From Quillaja saponaria (lineage: Eukaryota; Streptophyta; Magnoliopsida; Fabales; Quillajaceae), in the NCBI GenBank assembly GCA_029379385.1, contig CM055611.1:21976092-22040091 (forward strand): 64,000 nt of DNA, given 5' to 3'. How positions within the stretch are numbered: the first letter of the stretch is position 1; each line of letters begins with the position of its first letter. Position numbers and translations under genes: made by a program. Under the pieces are notes generated by a model. The model made no database searches, was not told the origin of the DNA, and was given only the letters and a program-made list of their open reading frames with translations. Positions 29,001 through 40,670 of the stretch are shown piece by piece.

Positions 29001-31482
29001 CTGACCCTTGTCCAAAGTTGGGGCAATTGCAGGGCCCTGGCGAGTTCCAAAACAATAGGCTTTACGAGTATCGGCTAAAACTTTTTCAGCACTTTCACAA
29101 GCTGCTCCAATCATATCTATTCTAGCCTGTAATTACAAAAAGGCTTTAATTTCAAGATATACTTCAAAAAGTTGGATGCTATATGACCTTAAAATCACCT
29201 TTAACTTCTCAATTTGAGTGGATATTGGCAGGTTCTGAATCCCTTGAAGCAGCTGCTCTCGCTTGGAGTTGTCATCCATCTCCATCTCAGGTAGTAGTTT
29301 TGACGATAGCATAACTGGAAGTACTGAACCAAAGAATACCATGAACTATTTTCAGATAAAAGTCTGTTGTATTCTTGTGTTGTTCTTCCTCATTTCTTCC
29401 ACCTCCCTCATCCTAATTTTCTCCATTTCTTTTTTTTTTTTTTTTTTTGTGGGAAGAGGCTCATCTTTTGGTATTGGAGTTTAAGGCTTATCATAGCTTC
29501 TAAACCTAAGCCTTAAATTAGACTAACTTATTATATAAAAATTTAAAAAAAATCAACATTGGAATTAGCATCAGTTGCATGATAATAGCAAGTAGCTCTT
29601 GCATTACAGCATAACAATGTCCAAGAAAATGAACAATAAACTAACAGGATTTTCAGTGATAACTCAATAGCAGATTATGCAAAATGGTCGTAAGGAGTCC
29701 TATTAGTGGCAACTTTTATTTTTTCAATGGTTAAGTGGTAAAGAGATATTGGTAATGGCACATGTATTTGTTTACAAGAGGATGTTTGGATTGGTAATGA
29801 ATCTTTTGCTACTCTTCATCCTAGACTTTCTCGGTTCTCAACCCTTAATTTTAGTCCTATTTCTTCATTTTATGTATTGGAGAGTGATGATATCTCTTAG
29901 AATTTTCATTTCGTTAGAGGAGATTTCAGAAATCACTACCTTGTTGACCACTCTTGTGTCTTATCGCTTCTTAGACATCCCTGACAGGCGTATTTGGCCT
30001 ATTGATTCTTCTGGATCCTTCTCCTATAGATCATTCCTTAGTTTTCTTGTTTGGGGTCCAAACCCTTCATCTTTTCCCCTCCACAAATTATTTGGAAGGC
30101 TAAGGTTTCGTTGAAGATTAAGGCTTCTGTTTGGATTGCAGTTTTCAATAGAGTCAACACTAATAACTTGATGCAGGTGCAAAGACATTCAAAGGCATTT
30201 TCCCCTGATGTTTGTGTTATGTGTTTCCAGCATAATGAGACTATGAGAATCTTTTTTTACATTGTTGTTTGGTTTAAAAGTTATGGTGTAGGCTTTTTGA
30301 TATCTTCAGCATCTCTTGGGTTTGTCCCAGTTCGTAGCATGACCTTTTGATGACTCATTCCCAGCACCCATGGAAAAATAAAGATGCAAAGTGTTTGTGG
30401 GGTTGTGCTTTCTTTTCAGTGATTTGGGGAATTTGGTTGGAACGTAATGCCCAAATTTTTCGTAACTATTACCTCCCACTGTGCTTTCTTTGGAATAAGA
30501 TTGTTTTTCATGCTTCTCCATGGCGCTCTGTTTTGGGAGCATTTCAAGGTGTTTCTTTAGTTCACATGCAACATGGTTGGCGTGCTCTTTTGTATTATGG
30601 CTGCAATTTTCATTTTTTTCTATCTAGGAGGACTTCTTTTCCTCCTCATTGTACTTCAATTCTATCTTATTACAACTTCCTTTTCTATCCAAAAATAAAA
30701 TAAATTGGTAAAGACATGTTATCTTCAAGTCTGAGAGGCAAAACGAAAAAGAACAAACTGCAGCGAAGCAACTTGAAAAGGCATGAGTAGACAGATACTT
30801 CACTTGACATAAATGCCAACTAAGAACAAGAGAATTTAATTGACGTGTTTAATCTTCTCCTATGATAATTAATAATGCATATGAAAGGGATATATTTTAC
30901 TGCCTCAGTTATGTCAAGGAGAGAAGAACATACTTGTAGAGTTCTCTGCATTAACATTCTTCGGATGTACTAAAAAAGCCTTAGATACCTTCTTAACTTC
31001 CTCAACAATGTTGAAAAGCTCAAGATTCACCATAGAATATTGCCCCAGAATATCTTGCCTGGTGCACAATACAAGCTTAATCAAATATTATACAATAAAA
31101 GCGGGAAGAAACAGTAAATCCGTGAAGAATTGAAGATTTTTCCTTTACCCACCATAATTTGACATTATATATGTATCGAATTCAACTTACTGGAATCTAT
31201 GAAATGTTAACATATTCCCAATGCAGATGTCAAGGATTAGAATAATAAACACGAAATGTATAGGCTTTAATATGCGAACCATTTGGGGGTGGTGTTGGTA
31301 CGGGCGTAGGTATTGAAATCTTCGAGGATGCGAGAGATGGCCTTGAAGAGACTAATTGCTCGCGTCTTGACAGCTTCCAGGTTCAGCTGTTGCTGTACAG
31401 CCTGGTTCAGCCTCTCCACCTGTTGCTGGGGTTGCTGGGGTTGCTGAGATTGCTGAAGCTGAGTCTGCATCATTCCCTCCAT
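23022..31482 (-). CDS. MED8: Mediator of RNA polymerase II subunit 8
   Basis: This is a head-module subunit of Mediator, the coactivator linking transcription factors to RNA polymerase II; Arabidopsis MED8 affects flowering and defence. Twelve coding exons on minus are all in phase: 31280-31482, 30934-31058, 29199-29323, 28943-29126, 27102-27209, 26936-27000, 26223-26498, 25137-25193, 24742-24966, 23874-23927, 23387-23447 and 23022-23209. They give 556 residues. The start is MEGMMQTQL; the GTG upstream is not a start. The conserved N-terminal part reads VKTRAISLFKAISRILEDF and ARTNTTPKWQDILGQYSMV, followed by the KREQLLQGIQNLP and AYCFGTRQGP blocks. The C-terminal half is Gln/Asn/Met-rich low complexity with repeated QQ runs, as in plant MED8. 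Introns hold a LINE relic and a TRIM element. The gene is divergent from the RING-CH gene. Confidence 0.96.
27737..28692 (-). mobile_element. TRIM retrotransposon in a MED8 intron
   Basis: Two direct terminal repeats, 27737-27887 (151 bp) and 28541-28692 (152 bp), both start TGTTAAATAAAATAGAAT. They end CTAACA (left) and a decayed CTAAAA (right). They are flanked by a perfect 5-bp target-site duplication AGTTC (27732-27736 and 28693-28697). Read on minus, the sequence just inside the right repeat is TGGTATCATAGCAGG, matching the plant initiator-tRNA-Met primer-binding motif. Just inside the left repeat is a purine tract (GAGAGGGAG). The internal 653 bp has no gag-pol. The element lies in the same sense as MED8, in the intron between coding exons 4 and 5. 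Confidence 0.92.
28125..28300. repeat. Minisatellite inside the TRIM
   Basis: Four degenerate copies of a roughly 40-55 bp unit occur, each with the core GGAAAGAGGCA followed by a variable spacer and a run of 9-15 A. It lies entirely within the TRIM internal domain. Confidence 0.8.
29740..30705 (+). mobile_element. LINE 3'-end relic (RT C-terminal zinc-finger part)
   Basis: This is a decayed plus-strand coding relic inside the MED8 intron between coding exons 2 and 3. Broken frames read like the C-terminal part of plant non-LTR retrotransposon polyproteins. Fragments are a stretch ending DDISWNFHFRRDF, then RRIWPIDSSGSFSYRS, then IIWKAKVSLKIKASVWIAVF, then a Cys-x2-Cys (CVMCF) of the zf-RVT type, and a CAFFSVIWGIWLERNAQIF block. 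It ends in an A-rich tail near 30690-30705. Several frameshifts and stops make it a dead copy, antisense to MED8. Confidence 0.8.
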
Positions 31483-31830
31483 TGCTGCCAAAGCCAGAAG
31501 CTTGGTCACCACAGTCGAACCAGGTTTTCCGTTTTCCCCTTCGGGTAAAAATAAAGAAACACAAAATATGGGTATAAAATATTTTCACTCCTTCTTGTCT
31601 GTATTTTATAATTTATCGGGAATTAGGATTTTTAAAATCACTGACTGAACTTCTAACGCCGTTATTATTATGGTCAACTGACATTATTAATTTACCCAAA
31701 TGGTAAAGTTTTATTATTATTATTTTTTTCTCTACACAGTTGCAATGGAAATTGAATCTCTAATTTTTGACGCCAAGACATGAAATTCGGACTTTTCCTT
31801 GTACACTTCTTGGTTGGGGTCAAAGAATAG
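31483..31830. promoter_or_regulatory. Bidirectional promoter region of MED8 and the RING-CH gene
   Basis: The two genes diverge. The MED8 ATG is at 31482 on minus, and the likely first non-coding exon of the RING-CH gene begins at about 31750-31830 on plus. Only about 300 bases, including both 5' UTRs, separate them, so they probably share core promoter DNA. No TATA box is obvious on either strand. Confidence 0.5.
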
Positions 31831-33063
31831 GAGTTGGTGGATCGAAAATACTGCGATTACATACGGGTTTTCTTTGAAACCGGCGGTGACTTGAGGCATT
31901 GGGTTCGGAATAAAAGGTGGCTGTTGATGGCGGGTAATAGGGAGAGGTGCCCACTTTCTTTCATACAGGTTTTTATTTGCAATTCTCTATTTTTATTTTT
32001 ACTTTTACTTTTACTTTTACTTTTTTGGTTTCTTTTGGCTTACCACAATTTTGGGTTTGTTTTCCCTCATCAAAATCTTTGTATTGCAATTCTTTATTTA
32101 GTTTATTTTAGGCTTCTGAAGAAAATGCATCTGTGAATTCAGTATTCAAATGAATTCAAGGCTTGCATAGCATATATGCGAGTATATTTGAGATAGGTTC
32201 ATATTGAATTTTGTTCTTTTAATTTTATCTGTTTTGACTAAGTATTAGGTTCACATTGTGATTGTTCATAATAGTCCAGTAGCATAGTCATATCAGTCAG
32301 ATGACCTATTTGCATTAATATCTTTCCTATCGTTTATTCACTATCTCATCGAGTACTTTAGTAGGAATTTTGGAGATTACAAAATTTGTTTCAGCTGCAT
32401 GCTAGTATTTCTTTTGCATGGCAGCAGTAGAATCGGTTAGGCAGTGGATGCTTCCAAATATGTCAAATTATCACCATCAAAATGCAGAGCAAGTCACAAA
32501 CATGCATGAGAGAGAGAGAGAGAGATCAGTGGTGGATGGAGTTGGGGATTATATTAAATATAATTGTCAAATCCTAGACTTGAGTCCTATTTTCACAAGT
32601 TTCGTAGCTTAGTGATTTGGCTTACTCACATTGCTCTTGTTTCACAAATTGATTTTGATTTCCCCCCACGATTATTGATATCTTGATTATTTGCGACTTT
32701 GCGAACCTTTTACTTCTGAACTTCTGTTTGTGTCTTGTGATTGTAAATGCTAATGACTTTTTTCCTGAGTAGGCAAACAAAATATGGAGATGTCACTTAA
32801 TTTAAACCAGCATACCCTCCACTGACTTAATTTCATCCATTCATATTCAATTCTCATTGTATGCGATTTGCATTACATGTTTTGGTTAATTCATGTTATA
32901 CAGTCTGAATAAACCTTGATAAATAATTTCAACAGTGTCCTGTATCCTTATAAGCATATATCTTGCTTTATTTTGCAGGTTCCTTAGCTTCTGTTGAAAT
33001 GCTCTATGGTTATAGCTCTGGCAATGACCCCCACAGTTTAAACCTCATTGAACATTTTCCGAA
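31831..33063 (+). other. 5' leader exon and intron of the RING-CH gene
   Basis: A probable non-coding first exon ends at about 31968 (TTCATACAG|GTTTTT). A leader intron then runs to a TTTTGCAG acceptor near 32979, about 85 bases before the ATG. The stretch contains an (AG)n run at 32510-32524 and short TTTTAC repeats near 32000. No coding exon was recognised. Confidence 0.45.
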
Positions 33064-35754
33064 ATGCAATTAGTAGCAAATGATGGTCATAAGGAAGAAT
33101 TTTCGGAAAGCAAACCCATCTTAAATCAACCTCATGATTCGCAAGGGTTGGGAGAATCTTCATTTTCATGTGAAATTACTGCTGTAGGGAGGCATTATGC
33201 TGCTGAGAATGATGATTTAGAAAATATATATGTTGATGAAACTTGTCATCTGGTGAATGTAGACCAACCACAGTGCCGGATATGCCTTGATATAGGGGGT
33301 ATTTACTTCCTACTATCTTTCATTGGCATCTTTGTCCTAGTAATGATGAGTGTACTTTACCATTTGGGGAAGTGCATCCTCTCCAATAGATTTTCAAGAT
33401 GATATTTGTGGAGTTAGAGGTCAATGGTAGGTACAATTAACTACGTAACTATGACAAATTAGTCTTTGGCACTTTCCATTTTCAGGAGAAGACTTAATTG
33501 CACCATGCCATTGCAAAGGAACCCAAAAGTATGTGCATAGATCATGTCTTGATAACTGGAGGTCTACTAAGGTAAGTTAGTGTTGTTTGTTGGTCTTGCT
33601 TATGCTCGATCAATGCCCAATACTGATTTTTCATTATTTCCACTTTTCTAGGAGGGGTTTGCTTTTGCACATTGTACTGAGTGCAGGGCTTTCTTCATAT
33701 TACGTGCAAATGTGCCACCTGATCGCTGGTGGTTGAGATTAAAATTTCAGTTCCTTGTTGGCAGGGACCATGCCTTTATTTTTATAATTGTTCAGCTGGT
33801 ATGGTAATTAACCATATAATTCTGATTTATTCATTTGGTGTTTTCTAGTGGCTAATATTCAATCTGATTTTGTCCTGCTTGGAGGAGAAGTTAATGAAGT
33901 TATGAAACTACTAAAATGTGTTTTTTTAAGCTTTTGTAGTAAGCCATTACTGAAGTTCTTTCAATACCACTATTATCATTATTCCCCAGCTAGCTCTTTT
34001 AAGCATCATTATGGCTACCACAGGAGTCATGTGAAGAAAATCTATATGATGTCTGACTAGGATTAGTTTTCCAGAGTTGTACAAGTAGCTGTAAGGAGAA
34101 CAAATCAAGATAATACAATTTTTGCCTGCAAAAGCTTTTTAGTTATTTCCATTGACAAATTCAGACAGCTATAGCTTCTCTTGATTAAATATTCATTCAA
34201 GACAGCTTCAAGGGAAATATTATATGCTGCTTGATTTGGAAGTCCATGCAGTCATATGTCATGTATGACGTACGATTAATCTATGTAGTACCACGGGGAT
34301 AAGATTTGTAACTTACTAAACTAAACCATTGCTGTCAATTCTGTGTTTTGTAAGTTTATCTAGCACAGAAAAAATATGCACGGTGAGAGAAAAAGGAAAT
34401 CAATTCCAACACTTACGTCTCTGCAGTTGATAGATACAGTGGATTTAATAGTTATATTCTTGCAGAGCCATGAGCTAAATAAATAGATTATTTCAATGAG
34501 ATATTAGGCATTGTAATGTGCTTAGATATCTCCATCTTAAATTGAATGCTCAATGAAAATCCTTTCATCATAGTAGATTGTCGCATTCTTGGGAGTTCTC
34601 GTGTACAAATTCTATGGAGAAGAACTAAGGGAAATGTTTGGTTATGAAGAACATCCTTATGGATTCTATACTATGGCCGGTACGCTGATTCTGCTTCCAC
34701 TTGATTTATTCAATTTATATTTTATGGACCACGTTGATAATTTCGACTGCCACCTTTCTCTTGACCGTTTTGTGCTATAACATTATAGTTTTTTGATTGG
34801 TCAAGTATGGAATATGTACAAGTGGCATGTTTTCTCAAGCTACCAACATTATGAGATTCAAAGGAAAAATTATTGCTCCTAAAACTTTGTTTTCTTATGC
34901 AGTTCTAGCCATTATTTTGGTGGGTTTGCTATATGGCTTCTTCATAGCAATAATATGTGGACAGAGAATAAATGAACGCCATTACCATGTTCTTGCCAAA
35001 CAAGAACTAACAAAGGTCTGTTATCTTATTCCCAGAAAATATACCAGTGTAGGATATCATTCCTACCTGAAGTAGTGGCTGTATATTTGAAGATTCTCAA
35101 GATAAATAGGTCCATGTTTGAAGGAGTGGAGCTGTCTCATTTTTAAATTAAAATCTATGCTCTTTCAATCTCTGTACCAATGGACAGTGTCTCTTAGTAT
35201 CTTGTACAGTTCCTCCTTGTGATTCTTTTTTAAATTAAATTGGTGATTCTCAAAACAAGTGGCATATGATGTAATGGCAAGAAGGTTCTTTTTTCTTGCA
35301 CTATTTTCCCACATTTCATGCCTTCTACCCGTTCTTTCTTATGGCAAGTTGAGGGGCTGGCGATTTGTGGTAGGAGCTAAGTAAACAGAGCAGTTATATC
35401 ATAAATAATTACTCATAATGTGTATGGGTTGGCCGAAGAATAATATGAATACCTTGGCTGCTTAAATCATAAGTTAAATAATAATATTCTACTAAATATT
35501 ATAATTGAATGTATCTTTACAAATAAAATATACGAATTTGATGAGGATTGACATTTGATGTTGGTTTAATTTCATCTCATATGCTTTTGTTGTGAATATT
35601 GTAATATTCTATTCTGGAAATGCCTACATTCTTTCATTTACTTTTACCTTTGTTATGTCAGGAATATGTCGTAGAAGATCGAGAACATATTAAGAATTTA
35701 CCAGAACTCGACCCCAGCCACGTCTCAGAGTTGAGGATGTTGGGCCTTTATTAA
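33064..35754 (+). CDS. RING-CH (MARCH-type) membrane E3 ubiquitin ligase
   Basis: This is a 258-residue RING-variant E3 ligase that would transfer ubiquitin to membrane substrates. Coding exons 33064-33298, 33486-33571, 33652-33798, 34577-34679, 34903-35015 and 35662-35754 are all in phase. The C4HC3 finger is complete: Cys71/Cys74, Cys86/Cys88, His96/Cys99 and Cys115/Cys118, with Trp103 following the second pair as in RING-CH domains. Two hydrophobic segments follow (about residues 148-167 and 190-209). Between them is a loop YGEELREMFGYEEHPYG, and after them a cytosolic tail (RINERHYHVLAKQELTKEY) ending VSELRMLGLY. The two-helix topology with an N-terminal RING-CH matches the plant MARCH-like group (DUF3675-type tail). 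The substrate is unknown. The start is the first ATG after the leader-intron acceptor. Confidence 0.92.
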
Positions 35755-38553
35755 CTTGTAATTCTATGCCTTCCATTAGCTTTTGTTGAAGCTTATATAT
35801 TTGATTGCCATTTCTCTATTTTTCTCAGTCTTATTTCTAGAACTGATTTCTCCTTTTTGTTTGATAAACCGTTAAACCTTGTGTCTTGAAATCTTCTTTT
35901 TATCTTTTTTGTTCCATACTTTTTATGTGTCCATAGTATCTCTGTGTACAACTCCAATATGGTTTTTTTCCTTAATCTCTTGTTGACAAAAGTTCTGATG
36001 GAGAGAGCATGCTCTTTGTTTTTTTGCAGTTAGTACTTCAACTTCTCATGTTTTTTCTTACGTATTCTTTCTCTATTCTAACACGGTACTTGGACAGATT
36101 AGAATCTCATTTTTATCTTTTCTGCATTACCTTGTTCTTACAATTTCTATATGCATTGCCACTACTTATAATATTGAATGCTAGACATCAAATGTCTAAA
36201 TTCAGTTTGTTTGTCATATCTTCCTTTGGTGAAACATATCATATGCATTAGTTTAAAGCTTCTTTAATATTCTTCGCCAATGTGTCTCTTCAGAGATTCA
36301 CCCCTTTGGCTGGATGATACCAAACAATGGAAGTCTGAATCTCCAGTTGATGCTGATAAACCTCAGATTCGCTATTTGCAGTCCCCATTAATATGTGCAT
36401 ATTGGCCGCATGTCTATGTAGTTTCTCACAATTTGTACATGGTTTTTGCCTGTGCTGCGGTGTCAAATGTGGTGGTTCACTTGTACTGCAGCAAGGGTGT
36501 GGTCCCCCGCACCCCCAATGAAAAGAGAATATACGTGCTTGTGTACTCTATTTTGATTTCATTGCTTAGTTATATAACCATACTACTAAAATGTATGATT
36601 CGGCAAAAGAGATGTTTGCTTGTAACTTGTGCAAGAATGTTGTTTCATGTCTACGAGAAAAATGGAAATGAAGCTCATATACTTTTAGATGTTCCTGGCT
36701 GTAAAAACATGTAATCTACATTGTACCCTTGTATGTTTGTTTAATCAATTCAGTAATGGGTATATATACCCACTGTACAAATAATGAAAACATTACCGTT
36801 ACATACATGTCTTCATTTTTGCATTTGACATGAATAGGATGGACTCCAAAACCGGGACTCATTGCAAGTTCAATTATGATTCATCCATAAAGTTTTATGG
36901 AAAGCAGTTTTGAGATTTGATAATCGTTCAAATCTCAAAACTGGTACGAACCCATTGCATAAAATCTGATTCTGGGCTTAGTATAAGCCGGACAGTAGTA
37001 CAAGGAATTCTCAATTATTCACGAACATAATAGAATCTTTAGATGGTGTATTATTTTGGTTGTTAGAACAGTAGAGCACTCGTTGTCTAGATGTCAGATG
37101 CTTTGCTGAAATTCAAACAGAGTACACAGGATGTTGAACTGTATAATGGAGGAATGGCAACACCTAGACAAACTGAATTCTCGTTCTCCAATCCCTATAC
37201 TTGCTAGCTGTGCTAACAAGAGGTGCATGTAATACTCCATAACCATTGTGCTGTAAAATGCTAAGAAAATAGAAAATAGAGCAAACCTCCAGATCATAGT
37301 AATATGTATTTTTAGTAGTTTATTTACAAATAATACCAGCACCATCATCATTCTCCTTAACCATAATGCACGAGGGGGTAAACCTCACCAAAGACTTCCC
37401 CCTCCACAAAGAAGAATTACTTGGTAACATCACTTTGCGTAATTAATTGCTTACAGGAAATAGTCCACCAAAATTCCATGTTAACACCATATGGCAGACT
37501 AATTATTACAATAAAAAAAAAAAATACCAAGCAGGGAGGGTAAAAATAATATACAGTTCCCAAGAAAACAGCTACAGTTGTTATTTAAGATACATGCACT
37601 AAAACTGCCAAGTCTTTCCAACAACTGTTATTTCCACCTCATAATGAGGTTGCATCTGTACTGCTCTTCCAATCGAGAGAAACGTGTTCATGTCAATACA
37701 TTTCTGTATTCCTTGATCCATTAAATGTACACGTCTGGATGAGCCTGCAAAAGCCGCAGGTAAGCTATCAACGTAAATCAAAATGTTTTTTCTCTCTCCT
37801 TTTCAATTGTGTAAGCAAAATTTTTCTCATACTAATAATATCTTTCCCTGTTCAACTTCAATAAGAAAATTTATCATATGTCACTTATCATCTACCCTTA
37901 TGTTGAAGGCATATTATGACTAGGGTTTTAACTTTTAAGTCAAATCCTAAATGAAATGTGCAAGATCAATGACTAGAGCAACAAGGTTTAAATTTTAACT
38001 CATACATGGTGATGAACTCATTGTTTCACAGCCGAACTAGAGCAATATATAAAAGTAGCATCAGTTCAAGTATTGTGTGCTTAAGATAAATTGTCCTTAA
38101 ATCTTAACAACTGAAGTCCACTTCATATGAAATTTCAATATTGTTTGTTCTACAAAATTCTAAATAAGTATGTTCTAGAATTTACACTATGGTGAGATTG
38201 GCTGAGTAATAATCATTTTCAAAACTGCAGACTTGGTTGATTGATTTGGTTTCTTGAGGAATTGATTTACTTTCTCTTTCCCCAAGAAACCGCATGTTCA
38301 GCTAAATTTTAATATTCCTTCCTTTTCATTTCTGATTCCATCATTCATGGCTAATATAAATATGAAACCTTCAACCAAAAAGAAAAAGAAAACCTCAGAT
38401 AGGCTACTTTTTTGTGTTTTGCGTGTCTGAGATTACGAAGTCACTCAGACATGCATGCATATGTGCCATAGTTATATTTCCCGTTCATGTCATCAAATTT
38501 AGGGGAAATTTTTTTAGAAACTCACCCAGATGCCACTATGTAAAAATGACGGT
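35755..38553. other. Intergenic region with an orphan ORF and a 3' UTR exon
   Basis: The left end is the 3' UTR of the RING-CH gene. A 144-codon ORF lies at 36280-36714 (separate entry). The right part (to 38553) is the 3' UTR of the minus-strand gene starting at 39571 and seems to contain a UTR intron: on minus, a strong donor CATCTGG|GTGAGT at 38525 and an acceptor TTTTGCAG|GCTC at 37744/37745. Nothing else was recognised. Confidence 0.45.
36280..36714 (+). CDS. Orphan ORF, unknown
   Basis: This is an open frame of 144 codons beginning MCLFRDSPLWLDD, preceded closely by a polypyrimidine tract and acceptor (GTGTCTCTTCAG|AG). It has two hydrophobic stretches (about residues 55-70 and 85-102). 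It is unusually long for such AT-rich DNA but resembles no family I know and has no evident partner exon. It may be a chance ORF, the remnant of an exon or part of a long 3' UTR of the RING-CH gene. Confidence 0.2.
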   Translation: MCLFRDSPLWLDDTKQWKSESPVDADKPQIRYLQSPLICAYWPHVYVVSHNLYMVFACAAVSNVVVHLYCSKGVVPRTPNEKRIYVLVYSILISLLSYITILLKCMIRQKRCLLVTCARMLFHVYEKNGNEAHILLDVPGCKNM

Positions 38554-39571
38554 TCATCCTTCCTCATCCACAGATTCAGACTCGCAACTAGATGGTTCTT
38601 CCACCTCAGATTGGAACACAGTATTTGATGCCGTTAGCGCCTCTACCTCCACCGGGGTAGCACCTAAAACCAGTAAGGTAAAGCATAAGTAAACATAACA
38701 TAAAAATCATAAATCACATCTACAGTGTTTGTTTGATATATAGAATAAAAGGTTTGTATATAAGCTTAAAGGGCTCTATCCTTTTCCACTCCCACGCTTA
38801 CTTGTGATGTATAAACACGGAAACAATCGAATTACTTCAATGACATTAACCAAACACTAGCTAAAGTATACAAAATTATTTGAGAAAGATTAATTGCATA
38901 CACCTCAAACCAAAATAAAGATATCAGCTTCAGCAAATCTATACCATTACAAAACACAACAGCATTGATGAATGCCAAACAATAAACGCTACAGCTCGAG
39001 CAAATTTTGGGTAAGGATATTCCCTTTAATTCCACCCAAAAAAAATCATCAATTCAATTGTGAACATACCTAAACAACAATGCAAAAACAGCTCAAAACT
39101 ATAGAAAACGCAAATTAAAAAACCCACAAGAAGGATTGATTAGAAAAAGAGAGGATGTATACGTAAGAGTATACCTTGGATGAAATAGGCGGAAGAAGGC
39201 CAACCTCTAACAGTGGTGACGGACATCGACTCCTCCTCAGTCAATGGATTGGCCAATTTGTCGAGTAATTGCGCAAGGGTGTTGGACGAAGAACGAGGTG
39301 GCGGGACCCAATATGAGGAGCCGGGTAGAAAGGGGAGCCAATCGGGTGCGGATCTGCGAACAATAATGCGATGGATGGCGTCCTCAAGCTTGCGAATGAG
39401 GGGATCGGTGTTGGAAGATGAGGAATCGATCTCGTTGAGATCGTGAATAGAGGAAGACTGATTGGATTGGGCTCGGAGAGTAAGAAGACGAGAGGACGGA
39501 GGTCGAGATTTGGGAGGAAGATGGCGACCAAGACGAGTTAGGGTAAGGGTTTGGGTTAGGGATTTTGCCAT
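38554..39571 (-). CDS. Unknown plant protein, probably organelle-targeted
   Basis: Two coding exons (39175-39571 and 38554-38663 on minus) join in phase to give 168 residues. The N-terminal 40 residues are rich in Ser, Thr, Arg and Leu with almost no acidic residue (MAKSLTQTLTLTRLGRHLPP), typical of a chloroplast or mitochondrial transit peptide. The central block IHRIIVRRSAPDWLPFLPG then SYWVPPP looks conserved, and the C-terminus is acidic (ESESVDEEG). It resembles small uncharacterised plant proteins; no function is assigned. The transcript probably continues through a 3' UTR intron to an exon at about 37744 and below. Confidence 0.78.
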
Positions 39572-40099
39572 ATGATTCTACACACAAAGAATGGGAGTGA
39601 AGCTGTTAAGGGGAAGGAAGGAAAGTGTATGTCTGCCTGTGTGTCTCGACTTTTCCTTTTATCCAAAATAAAAAGAAAGAGGAGAAGAGATAGAGAGAGA
39701 AATAAGGGAAGAAGATGTTGGTGCGACTTGGAATGGAAAACTTTTCCGTTTTTGTCTTTACTCTCTTGAGGAATGGAAAACTTGGAAGACTTAAATTGCA
39801 ATTATTTTTTCTTTAAAAAGGAAATAAAATAAAATAAATTTGTCTTCACAAGTAAAAAGCAAATTTTATTTTTCGATTGGATCAATCTTTACAATACGTA
39901 TAACTTTAATTTCTCAATAGTTTCTGAATTTTTTTTTTAATGAGTAGCAATTTCTCATTATAAATATAAGTGCGTTTTTGTTTTTTAGTTTTGGTAAAAA
40001 GTTATTTCTAATTTTTTTAATATATTTAAAATTATTTGAGTTAATTTTATAAGAATATTTAAATTAATAGTGAAGATAAATTTTATAAAATTAAACTAG

Positions 40100-40176
40100 T
40101 TTAATATATAAATTTATAATAAAAACATATATTTATAGTTTAATATATAAATTTATAATAGAAACATATATTTATA
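40100..40176. repeat. 39-bp tandem duplication
   Basis: Two copies of a unit starting TTTAATATATAAATTTATAA lie head to tail at an offset of 39, differing by one or two bases. Confidence 0.85.
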
Positions 40177-40540
40177 TACAAAGAGAAATACTTCTTCGTA
40201 CCCAAAAAAAAAAAGCTCCATTTTTGTTCCTCTGAAATTTCCAAATTGGCCCAATCAAACAGCAAACTGTAATTCCTCATACGTGTGGATTGTGATTATA
40301 GCAACTCAAAACAAAATTGATTGTGTAAGTTGTGTTTTCATGCTTAGTATGAGCCCCATTTTGAAGGTCCTGACAAGTCATCATTTTTCTTTCATGTGTG
40401 ATGTTATACAAAAACTAATGATAGGTTCACCCAAAAAAAAGATGATTTCAGGATCTGTATGAAGAAGAAATTACTCTATAAATCATAATCCTGTGCAAAC
40501 CCACACACAAACCTTTCAAACTGCAACTGTTCAAATTCAA

Positions 40541-40575
<35 letters not shown>
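40541..40575. repeat. (AT)n(AC)n microsatellite
   Basis: About 11 AT units run into about six AC units, in the 3' flank of the signal-peptide gene. Confidence 0.9.
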
Positions 40576-40670
40576 TCTGCAGAAGCACACAAACTTTCTT
40601 AAGGATATTGCCAGAAAAAAGAACTACAACTATGAAGCCTCTTTGTAATTAAGGTACAAGATGAACAGAA

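Larger units (their letters stand above)
39572..40670. other. Intergenic, promoter of the upstream gene and AT-rich repeats
   Basis: The first roughly 150 bases are the 5' UTR/promoter of the organelle-type gene. AT-rich DNA follows, with a 39-bp tandem duplication (40100-40176) and an (AT)n(AC)n microsatellite (40541-40575). The right end is the 3' UTR of the signal-peptide gene. No additional gene was seen. Confidence 0.5.

Noticed and set aside
31483..31512. An earlier MED8 start giving ten more residues (VVTKLLALAA)
   Set aside because: The upstream codon is GTG, not ATG; MEGMM at 31482 is the first ATG in frame.
37599..37781. Protein-like C-terminal ORF (ending VVGKTWQF) as third coding exon of the organelle-type gene
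   Set aside because: Its frame does not join exon 2 through the visible splice sites, and exon 2 already has a stop; treated as 3' UTR.
39213..39801. Several overlapping ORFs on both strands around the start of the organelle-type gene
   Set aside because: They are shadows of the real minus-strand exon 39175-39571 and its promoter; only one frame continues in phase into exon 2.
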